From an uncultured Verrucomicrobia subdivision 3 bacterium (GTDB lineage Bacteria > Verrucomicrobiota > Verrucomicrobiia > Limisphaerales > DASXHY01): a DNA stretch of 20,576 nt. Below, piece by piece: positions 1-6,141 of the stretch. Position numbers and translations under genes: made by a program. Position 1 is the stretch's first letter, and each line of letters begins with the position of its first letter. The notes beneath the pieces were generated by a model that saw only the letters and a list, made by a program, of their open reading frames with translations, was not told where the DNA came from and did no database searches. The DNA is taken from positions 1 to 20,576 of the forward strand of contig CALBZA010000065.1 in assembly GCA_937890005.1 (NCBI GenBank). Direction: 5' to 3'.

Positions 1-45
1 CACTGGTGAATTTTAATTGTCATCACTGGTGAAATCTAATTGTCA
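1..45. mobile_element. Terminal repeats resembling the end of an IS21-family element (body off-window to the left)
   Basis: Two tandem copies of a 20-bp motif (CACTGGTGAA followed by an A/T-rich part ending AATTGT) lie at 1-20 and 24-43, a 23-bp period with three mismatches. Read on the minus strand the outer copy begins TGACAATTAG and ends CACCAGTG. IS21-family elements have ends that start with TG and carry several internal copies of a ~20-bp repeat. No istA/istB coding sequence is inside the window, so the assignment rests on the repeat pattern alone. The element end would be near position 45. A simple tandem duplication is the alternative. Confidence 0.4.
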
Positions 46-199
46 CTGTTCACGCTCTGCACCTTCTTTTCCAAACAGACGGCCGATGCCGCCAAACCGA
101 GCTTCGTGTTGAGTCATACTGGGGTGTTCACCCTATCGGTGAAACGGCAGCGACTTTAGCACGAATTCAGAAGGTTTCCAGAGGGCTTTTCGAAAATGC
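46..199. other. Gene-free stretch between the putative IS end and the lipoprotein terminator
   Basis: I see no credible coding sequence here. The only structure noted is a short dyad, TTCACC-CTATC-GGTGAA, at 127-143. Confidence 0.5.
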
Positions 200-229
200 A
201 AAGAGGACGCCCGGCGAAGCGTCCTCTTT
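200..229 (-). terminator. Intrinsic terminator of the PepSY-like lipoprotein gene
   Basis: An 11-bp perfect stem (AAAGAGGACGC at 200-210 with GCGTCCTCTTT at 219-229) has an 8-nt loop. It lies about 45 bp beyond the lipoprotein stop codon. On the minus strand the stem is followed by a moderately T-rich stretch (GCATTTTCG). The plus-strand side also has a short T run, so it could work in both directions. Confidence 0.75.
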
Positions 230-274
230 TCGCGAAAGAATGAGGCGTCAAATGATTGCCGCCTCTTGTGTCGG

Positions 275-802
275 TTACTTTTGCAAACCCTGAACCAGGG
301 TTCCGTCTTCTGCGATTTTGATGGTCGGGTTCTTGCCTGAATCCACGTATTCAACCGTGTAGATGACCCGGCCATTCTCCTCATTCCGGGAGATGTCCCG
401 GATCTCGGTTGGAATGCCGTGGGATTGAATCGCCTTTTGAACGCTCGGTGGAAGCGCGCTGAACTTTGTTCCCACTGCGCCCGTCGGTGTCAGAGCCTTT
501 TCAACAGTCCCAACGATGCCTTCCGTCTTTGAAGTGCCGGGACTGTTGAGAATGCTGCCGTCGGCAGAGACAAGCAGCCTGGGATTCACGCCGGCGTCAC
601 GGAACTCGACTTCATAGACCTGAACGCCATTTTCCGTTTTCATGTCCACGCTGGCGATCTCGGCATTCGGCGCCTGTGATCGCACCGCCTTCTGAACGGC
701 GGGCGGCAGAGAGTTGAAGTCCTGAGACGCCTGTTCGACGCTCTTGTTACATCCGGCGAGCAAACCCGCCGCCACAGCTATCGGCAATAGGTATGTTTTC
801 AT
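275..802 (-). CDS. Exported lipoprotein with two tandem PepSY-like repeats
   Basis: A 175-residue protein starts MKTYLLPIAV and has a signal peptide ending in the lipobox LLAGC (lipid-modified Cys18), so it is probably membrane-anchored outside the cytoplasm. The mature part is two copies of one ~57-residue unit, at about 29-85 and 114-170, each opening F-x-(S/A)-LPP-(A/S)-VQKA and containing Y-(E/T)-VE(F/Y) then a G-x-NP strand and a DG-x-(I/L) turn. This is the pattern of PepSY-like domains, which are often periplasmic or protease-inhibitor-like; the exact function is unknown. I chose the ATG at 802 because it begins a clean signal peptide and a GGA lies about 10 bases upstream. In-frame starts at 811 and 847 would add a poor N-terminus. 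The gene follows nrdJ but a strong terminator separates them, so it is probably transcribed alone. Confidence 0.8.
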   Translation of the reverse strand: MKTYLLPIAVAAGLLAGCNKSVEQASQDFNSLPPAVQKAVRSQAPNAEIASVDMKTENGVQVYEVEFRDAGVNPRLLVSADGSILNSPGTSKTEGIVGTVEKALTPTGAVGTKFSALPPSVQKAIQSHGIPTEIRDISRNEENGRVIYTVEYVDSGKNPTIKIAEDGTLVQGLQK

Positions 803-931
803 ACGTATCATTTCCGTGCAGGGTACGCGGTTTCCCTGATGTCCCAAGTGGGTGATTTGCTACAGGCAACTGGGGTTACTACGCGAGAGGAGTAAGGAGC
901 AAGCAGAATGGAGTGAGGAGGATCCGGGCAT

Positions 932-961
932 AAAAAAGCCGGAGAGCTTGAACTCTCCGGC
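932..961 (-). terminator. Rho-independent terminator of nrdJ
   Basis: A perfect 9-bp stem GCCGGAGAG / CTCTCCGGC (938-946 and 953-961) with a 6-nt loop is followed on the minus strand by six T residues. It begins 20 bp after the nrdJ stop codon and separates nrdJ from the downstream lipoprotein gene. Confidence 0.93.
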
Positions 962-981
962 GTGAAATCAGAACAACCGTT

Positions 982-3900
982 TTAGCTGCAACCGAGGCTT
1001 TCGCCGCAGTTCAGGCACTTGTAACAGGCGCCGTTACGGACGGCGACGTGGCCGCAGTTCGGGCAGGTCGGCGCGTCCTGCTGGAAGTGTGCGACGGAAT
1101 CGCTGAGGCTTTTCACCACACGATCCTTGCCGTTTCCAGTGCTTTTCGTGCTCTTCACATTCAACACTTCCGTGTCTTCAGCGATCGCCAGTTCAGGAAC
1201 GGGACGGTTCACTTTTTTTTTCACTTCCTCAAGCAGCCCCGGAATGGACAGCTCGGGCTGGCGGCTCACCGTGTTCGCTTCGCGATAACCGGGAATGAAC
1301 TGCAACGCCATCCAGCGGAAGACGTAATCCGTAATGGATGCCGCGTTGCGTATCTCCGGATTCTTTGTGAAGCCGGACGGTTCGAAACGCTGATGCGCAA
1401 ACTTCTTCACGAGTGCATCCAGCGGAACGCCATACTGCAACGCCATGCTGGTCAGCGTGCCGATGGTGTCCATCAGGCCACCGATCGTGGAACCTTCCTT
1501 CGCCATCGTGATGAAGAGTTCGCCCGGCTGACCGTCTTCGAACAGGCCGACCGTGAGATAACCTTCGTGACCGGCGATGTCGAACTTGTGCGTGATGGCA
1601 GTGCGGGTTTCCGCGAGGCGCCGGCGCAATGGTTTGCCGGTTTCATCGCGGCGTTTGGCCAGTTCCGCTTCGAGCTGCTGGATGCGATTTTCGAGAGTCG
1701 AATCATTCGCCGCGCCCGCCTTGTCACCGCCTTCGTTCGTCTTCTTCGTGTTCAGCGGCTGGGACCGTTTTGATCCGTCGCGATAAATTGCCACGCATTT
1801 GAGTCCCATCTTCCAGGCCTGGACGTAGGCATCGCGGATATCGGCCACGGTGCTTTCGTTCGGCATGTTGACGGTCTTGGATATCGCGCCGCTGATGAAC
1901 GGCTGGGCGGCGCCCATCATCTTCAGGTGCGCCATGTAGTTGATGCTGCGCTTGCCTTTGTAGGGCTTGAACGCGCAATCGAACACGGCGAGATGCTCGG
2001 GCTTGAGTCCACTGCGAACGACCGTGCCGTTTTCCTCAACGTCCTCAATCGTGTCGTGCTTCTCGATGTGGGCAATGATGCCTTCGATTTCCTTTGCGCT
2101 GTAACCGAGCCGGCTCAATGCCTGGCCAACCGTGCGATTGACGATCTTCAGCATGCCGCCGCCGGCGAGCAGTTTGTATTTCACCAGCGCGATGTCGGGT
2201 TCAACGCCGGTGGTGTCGCAATCCATGAGGAATGCAATCGTGCCGGTCGGTGCCAGCACGGTCACCTGCGCGTTGCGGTATCCGAACTTCTCGCCGTTTT
2301 CCAGCGCACGGTTCCAGCAATGACGGGCTTCTTCCTTCAGGTAACCGAACTCCTCGCTTGGATGAATGTTTTCAACGGCATCGCGGTGAAGCTCGATGAC
2401 TTTGAGCATCGATTCAACGTTGTCCTTCGCTAGCGGCTTCTGAACATGGGCGCAGCGGGCATCACGATAACCGGGGAATGCTCCAATGGCGGCAGCGATC
2501 TCAGCGCTCTGCTCGTAAGCATGACCGGTCATGATCGCCGTCAGGGCTCCGGCAAGGGCACGGCCTTCGTCGGAATCGTAAGGCAAACCGTAGCTCATGA
2601 TCAGCGAGCCGAGGTTGGCGTAACCCAGACCCAGCGTGCGGAAAATGTGCGAGTTCTCGGCGATCTGCTTCGTGGGATAGCTGGCGTTGTCCACCAGGAT
2701 TTCCTGCGCAGTGATGTAGGTGCGAACAGCGGCCTTGTAGCGTTCGACATCGAACCTGCCGTCCTCGCGCTTGAACTTCATCAGGTTCAACGACGCCAGA
2801 TTGCAGGCGGTGTTGTTGATGAAGACGTATTCCGAACAGGGGTTTGTGGAATGGATCGGCTCGGTGCCCTTGCACGTGTGCCACTTCTGGATCGCGCCGT
2901 CATACTGCATTCCAGGGTCGCCGCAGATCCATGTGCCTTCAGCGATCTTGTTCAGGAGCGTGCTGGCGTCCTTCTTCTGAAGCGGCTTCCCGCTGCAGAC
3001 GGATTTCGTCCACCACTCTTTGCCATCAATCGCTGCCTGCATGAATTCATCGCTGGCGCGGACGGAAAGATTTTCATTCTGATACATGACGCTGCCGTAG
3101 GCATCGCCGTTGTAGGAACCGTCGTAGCCCTGTTCGATCAGAGCCCACGCCTTCTTCTCTTCGCGCTGTTTCGCGTCGATGAATTCCTCAATGTCGCCAT
3201 GCCAGTCGCGCAGCGTGTTCATCTTGGCGGCGCGACGGGTTTTGCCGCCGGACTTCACGACGTTCGCGACCTGGTCGTAAACCTTCAGGAACGACATCGG
3301 ACCGCTTGGGCGTCCTCCGCCGCTGAGCTTTTCCTTGCTGGAACGGATCGGCGAAAGGTCGGTGCCGGTGCCGGAACCGAACTTGAACAGCATGGCTTCG
3401 CTATAGGCGAGGCGCATGATCGATTCCATGTTGTCATCGACCGATTGAATGAAGCAGGCGCTGGTCTGTGGAAATTCGTACTGGGTCGAGGCGCGTTCGG
3501 CTTCGCCGGTTTTGCGATTGTAAACCCAGTTGCCCTGACCGGAGTTTTTGCCGACGCCGTATTGATGATACAGGCCGACATTGAACCAGACCGGAGAATT
3601 GAAGGCGCCATATTGATTCACGCAGAGCCAGGTCAATTCGTCGTAAAAAACTTCGCCATCGGCCTTGCTGAAATAGCCGTCCTTGATGCCCCAATCGGCG
3701 ATGGTGCGGCAGATGCGATGAATCAGCTGGCGAACGGAAGTTTCGCGCTCGGAGGTGTTCTGCTCGCCGTAAAAATACTTGGAAACCACGACCTTGGTCG
3801 CGAGGAGGGACCAGGACTTCGGCACTTCGACGCCTTCCTGCTTGAAGATGACCTTGCCGGCATCGTCGGTAATCTCCGCAACGCGCTTTTCCCACTCAAT

Positions 3901-4071
3901 CTGATCGAACGGCTTGACAGTCGGGCTGCTGAACACGCGCTCCACCCGGAGCATTTTGCGGCCGGAATTTCCGGCTGATTTCTTCTGTTGGCGGGTGGCG
4001 CCGACAGAGGTTGAACGACGGCGATGCTGCCTGGTGGCAGACGGCAAGACTTCCTCGCGTGCGTCAATCAT
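982..4071 (-). CDS. nrdJ: Adenosylcobalamin-dependent (class II) ribonucleoside-diphosphate reductase
   Basis: A 1029-residue cytoplasmic enzyme that reduces ribonucleotides to deoxyribonucleotides for DNA synthesis, using adenosylcobalamin to make the thiyl radical. The active-site motif N410-P-C412-S-E414 carries the thiyl Cys and its Asn/Glu partners. C206 (in QTSACF) and C423 (in NTACNLASLNL) fit the redox pair, with the 11-residue C412-C423 spacing known from Thermotoga NrdJ. A phosphate-binding APTGTIAF motif lies at 607-614. A TSCPD-type domain follows at about 823-915. The C-terminus has two CxxC motifs (1003-1022) and a final Cys1028, fitting a zinc/redox tail. The first ~40 residues are a basic, low-complexity extension before MLRVERVFSSP. 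The start at 4071 is preferred because purine-rich sequence (AAAGGAAAGAAAGAG) precedes it, whereas Met40 (3954) has no ribosome-binding site. Confidence 0.97.
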   Translation of the reverse strand: MIDAREEVLPSATRQHRRRSTSVGATRQQKKSAGNSGRKMLRVERVFSSPTVKPFDQIEWEKRVAEITDDAGKVIFKQEGVEVPKSWSLLATKVVVSKYFYGEQNTSERETSVRQLIHRICRTIADWGIKDGYFSKADGEVFYDELTWLCVNQYGAFNSPVWFNVGLYHQYGVGKNSGQGNWVYNRKTGEAERASTQYEFPQTSACFIQSVDDNMESIMRLAYSEAMLFKFGSGTGTDLSPIRSSKEKLSGGGRPSGPMSFLKVYDQVANVVKSGGKTRRAAKMNTLRDWHGDIEEFIDAKQREEKKAWALIEQGYDGSYNGDAYGSVMYQNENLSVRASDEFMQAAIDGKEWWTKSVCSGKPLQKKDASTLLNKIAEGTWICGDPGMQYDGAIQKWHTCKGTEPIHSTNPCSEYVFINNTACNLASLNLMKFKREDGRFDVERYKAAVRTYITAQEILVDNASYPTKQIAENSHIFRTLGLGYANLGSLIMSYGLPYDSDEGRALAGALTAIMTGHAYEQSAEIAAAIGAFPGYRDARCAHVQKPLAKDNVESMLKVIELHRDAVENIHPSEEFGYLKEEARHCWNRALENGEKFGYRNAQVTVLAPTGTIAFLMDCDTTGVEPDIALVKYKLLAGGGMLKIVNRTVGQALSRLGYSAKEIEGIIAHIEKHDTIEDVEENGTVVRSGLKPEHLAVFDCAFKPYKGKRSINYMAHLKMMGAAQPFISGAISKTVNMPNESTVADIRDAYVQAWKMGLKCVAIYRDGSKRSQPLNTKKTNEGGDKAGAANDSTLENRIQQLEAELAKRRDETGKPLRRRLAETRTAITHKFDIAGHEGYLTVGLFEDGQPGELFITMAKEGSTIGGLMDTIGTLTSMALQYGVPLDALVKKFAHQRFEPSGFTKNPEIRNAASITDYVFRWMALQFIPGYREANTVSRQPELSIPGLLEEVKKKVNRPVPELAIAEDTEVLNVKSTKSTGNGKDRVVKSLSDSVAHFQQDAPTCPNCGHVAVRNGACYKCLNCGESLGCS

Positions 4072-4116
4072 GGTTTTCTCTTTCTTTCCTTTCGTGGCTT
4101 CTCTGGAGGGGTTTCA

Positions 4117-4207
4117 AAGAGGCCGGGGTTCTTCAAATTTCAGCTAAATTTAGCACTCCGGGGGCCTCTTCCGAGGGCGGAGGCACCCCAATTAGTTGGG
4201 GAGCTCC
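4117..4207 (-). promoter_or_regulatory. Structured nrdJ leader RNA with mutually exclusive stems (candidate riboswitch or attenuator)
   Basis: On the minus strand the leader contains four stems: H1 CCCCAA/TTGGGG (4186-4191 with 4196-4201, 4-nt loop); H2 GGGG-t-GCCTC/GAGGC-CCCC (4160-4168 with 4080-side arm 4180-4189, one bulge); H3, the 12-bp palindrome GCTAAATTTAGC (4143-4154); and H4 AAGAGGCC/GGCCTCTT (4163-4170 with 4117-4124). H2 shares bases with both H1 and H4, so either H2, or H1 plus H4, can form. H3 fits either state. The region lies between a candidate promoter and the nrdJ start. I do not see a canonical B12 box. A structured-RNA class named after nrdJ has been described upstream of such genes; I cannot tell whether this is a member. 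Confidence 0.5.
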
Positions 4208-4210
4208 CGA

Positions 4211-4238
4211 ACTCTATCACTACAAATGGTGCCGCCAA
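4211..4238 (-). promoter_or_regulatory. Candidate nrdJ promoter with an NrdR-box-like palindrome in the spacer
   Basis: On the minus strand a TTGGCG hexamer (4233-4238) and a TAGAGT hexamer (4211-4216) are 16 bp apart. The spacer is filled by a 16-mer (4217-4232) containing CACCATTTGTAGTG. It matches the NrdR consensus (ACACWATATATWGTGT) at 11 of 16 positions, including both CAC/GTG arms. NrdR represses ribonucleotide reductase genes by binding such boxes over the promoter, usually as pairs; I see only one here. The hexamers alone are weak. The predicted transcript would start near 4204 and have a ~130-nt leader. Confidence 0.4.
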
Positions 4239-4407
4239 GAAAATTCTAAAAAATTCTGCTGAAAGTTATTCTCCTCAAATAATTTTCACGATTTCCTCGA
4301 ATTCGAAACGTTTTCCACAGGGTTATTCCCAACGGTGAATAAGTTTTATCCTATTGAAACGTTCGACCCAATGATGGCTGAAGCGACTTGTCAGGGGCAA
4401 AAAAGTG
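4239..4407. other. A/T-rich intergenic stretch between der and nrdJ
   Basis: No gene is visible. A run of six T residues follows the der stop on the minus strand (4397-4404 region), but I found no good stem before it, so termination of der is unclear. One sequence matching the relaxed DnaA-box pattern (TTTTCCACA, about 4311-4319) is present as a single copy. Confidence 0.5.
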
Positions 4408-5985
4408 TCAACGTCCACGGCGTCGGGCAGCCCGGTGTTTACCGGAACGGGCCGGACCACGCTCTCGCTGTCGCGAAGAGGATTCGCCATGGCGCGGTTT
4501 GAATTTTCGAACTGGCTCGATGGTCTTTGGACGTTCTTTTGGAACCAGAATCAACGGACAACCTTCGTATCCAAACGCGGTTCGAAGCTGATCAGCGAGA
4601 TACTTCTTGTATTGATCTGAAAACAGTTCATCGCGATTTACAAACAGCAGAAAAGTGGGCGGTGCTTCCGCCACCTGTGTCGCATAGAAGAACTTCAAAC
4701 GATGCCCGACTGAACTGACCGGCTGACGCCGCTCCACAGCGTCTTGCAGAGTGCGATTCAAAATTGCGGTGGGAATCTTTTGTTGAAGCTGCGCCGCCAC
4801 ATATCGAACGGCTTCAAGCAGGCGTTCCAATTGAAATCCCGACTTTGCCGAGGTGAAGATCACCGGCGCGTAATCGAGGAAGAACAGTCTTTCCTGAACC
4901 CACTCCCCGAATTCCGCCAGCGTGGTCATCATTTCGGGCGCATTCCGGTCCTTGCGCCGCCGGCGCTCAATCTCCTCCTCTCGCGCTTTGCGCACGGCCT
5001 CATCGACGAGATCCCACTTGTTGACCACCACAATGCAGGCCTTGCGTTCCTCAACGATCCGGTCGGCGATTTTCTTGTCCTGTTCCAGAATGCCGTTTTC
5101 CGCATCAAGAACGAGAATCGCGATGTCACAACGGGCAATGGAATCCTCCGAACGTTTCACGCTGAAGAATTCGATGGAGTCCTTTACCTGTCGTGTTTTC
5201 CGAATGCCCGCGGTGTCGATGAGAATGTATTTCTGCCGCTGGCCATCTGTTTCCACCTCGAACGGAACATCCACTGCGTCACGGGTGGTTCCTGGAATCG
5301 GACTGACGATGACGCGCTCGGACCGCGTCAACGCATTGATGATTGAAGACTTCCCGACGTTCGGCCGGCCGACAATGGCCAGCTTCAACGGTCCGGGCTG
5401 TTTCGAACCGCCGGTTGGAGCCTCGTTCTCTTTGATTTCCTCGGAAGAATCGGAGACAGCTGGCTGGGAAGCTGGAACCTCGGGCAGATATTTCACAGCT
5501 TCGGAAACAAGCCGTTCGATTCCAACTCCATGAATGGCGCTGACCGGAAACATTTTTTCGAATCCCAGCCGCGCAAATTCATCAGCGCCCGCCTCCACCT
5601 TGAATTCATCCACCTTGTTCACCGCGACGAGCACTTTCTTTCCGCTTCGCCGCAAATGTTGGGCGACCTCCTGGTCCAGCGGAACGATTCCTTCGCGAAC
5701 GTTTACCACGAAAATAATGACGTCGGCCGCGTCCATCGCGAGGTTCACCTGCTCAACCGCGGCCCTGGTGATCACGTCCGTCGCTTTTTCACCGCGCAAA
5801 AGCCCAATGCCGCCGGTGTCGATCAACGTGAACGGGCGGCCGCGCCACTCCGCCTCAGCGCTGACGCGATCCCGCGTGACGCCCGGCATGTCATGAACGA
5901 TGGCAATGCGACGGCCGACGATGCGATTGAACAAAGCGGACTTGCCGACATTCGGTCTGCCAACGATGGCGATGATATTTGGCAC
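4408..5985 (-). CDS. der: Ribosome-assembly GTPase Der (EngA) with an extended basic C-terminus
   Basis: A 525-residue cytoplasmic GTPase needed for maturation of the 50S ribosomal subunit. It has the diagnostic tandem of two GTPase domains. The first has G1 GRPNVGKS at 9-16, G3 DTGG at 56-59 and G4 NKVD at 123-126. The second has GRPNVGKS at 206-213, DTAG at 257-260 and NKWD at 322-325. A KH-like domain occupies about 395-487. The family is usually about 440-490 residues. The excess here is an acidic linker (about 170-198) between the GTPase domains and an Arg/Lys-rich tail after about 490. The start is a GTG at 5985, fixed by the conserved N-terminus leading into G1; no strong ribosome-binding site precedes it. 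The gene lies downstream of rpsO and pnp on the same strand. Confidence 0.97.
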   Translation of the reverse strand: MPNIIAIVGRPNVGKSALFNRIVGRRIAIVHDMPGVTRDRVSAEAEWRGRPFTLIDTGGIGLLRGEKATDVITRAAVEQVNLAMDAADVIIFVVNVREGIVPLDQEVAQHLRRSGKKVLVAVNKVDEFKVEAGADEFARLGFEKMFPVSAIHGVGIERLVSEAVKYLPEVPASQPAVSDSSEEIKENEAPTGGSKQPGPLKLAIVGRPNVGKSSIINALTRSERVIVSPIPGTTRDAVDVPFEVETDGQRQKYILIDTAGIRKTRQVKDSIEFFSVKRSEDSIARCDIAILVLDAENGILEQDKKIADRIVEERKACIVVVNKWDLVDEAVRKAREEEIERRRRKDRNAPEMMTTLAEFGEWVQERLFFLDYAPVIFTSAKSGFQLERLLEAVRYVAAQLQQKIPTAILNRTLQDAVERRQPVSSVGHRLKFFYATQVAEAPPTFLLFVNRDELFSDQYKKYLADQLRTAFGYEGCPLILVPKERPKTIEPVRKFKPRHGESSSRQRERGPARSGKHRAARRRGR

Positions 5986-6078
5986 GGCTATAAGATGGGT
6001 GAGTTTATTACCTGACGAAAGGGGAAAACCGGTCAGGAAAGCTTGGAAAAAAGCCTGGCTGCAGGATTTCGGTGCTTC

Positions 6079-6120
6079 CTGAAACAGACAGGAGGCGGAC
6101 TGTCGTTTCAGCCCGCCTCC
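6079..6120 (-). terminator. Two interlocking dyads after pnp (terminator or pseudoknot-like element)
   Basis: Dyad B is GGAGGCGG/CCGCCTCC (6091-6098 with 6113-6120). Dyad A is CTGAAACaGACAG / CTGTCGTTTCAG (6079-6091 with 6100-6111, 12 bp with one bulge). The left arm of B lies in the loop of A, so the two either exclude each other or form an H-type pseudoknot. On the minus strand B comes first, 22 bp after the pnp stop, and is followed only by a weak T-containing stretch (TGTCTGTTTC). It may be an inefficient terminator between pnp and der, or a 3'-end stabiliser. Confidence 0.55.
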
Positions 6121-6141
6121 CGTGTAAATCAGATCAACGGC

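Noticed and set aside
2446..3978. 510-codon plus-strand open frame antisense to nrdJ
   Set aside because: It is the complement frame of a strongly conserved gene; GC-rich coding DNA often gives long antisense open frames. Its product has no recognisable domain.
4072..4240. Classical cobalamin riboswitch before nrdJ
   Set aside because: I do not find the conserved B12-box core; repression of a B12-dependent enzyme by B12 would also be counterintuitive.
4311..4319. DnaA-box-like TTTTCCACA upstream of nrdJ
   Set aside because: It matches only the relaxed consensus and is a single copy; no cluster or A/T-rich unwinding layout suggests an origin or DnaA control.
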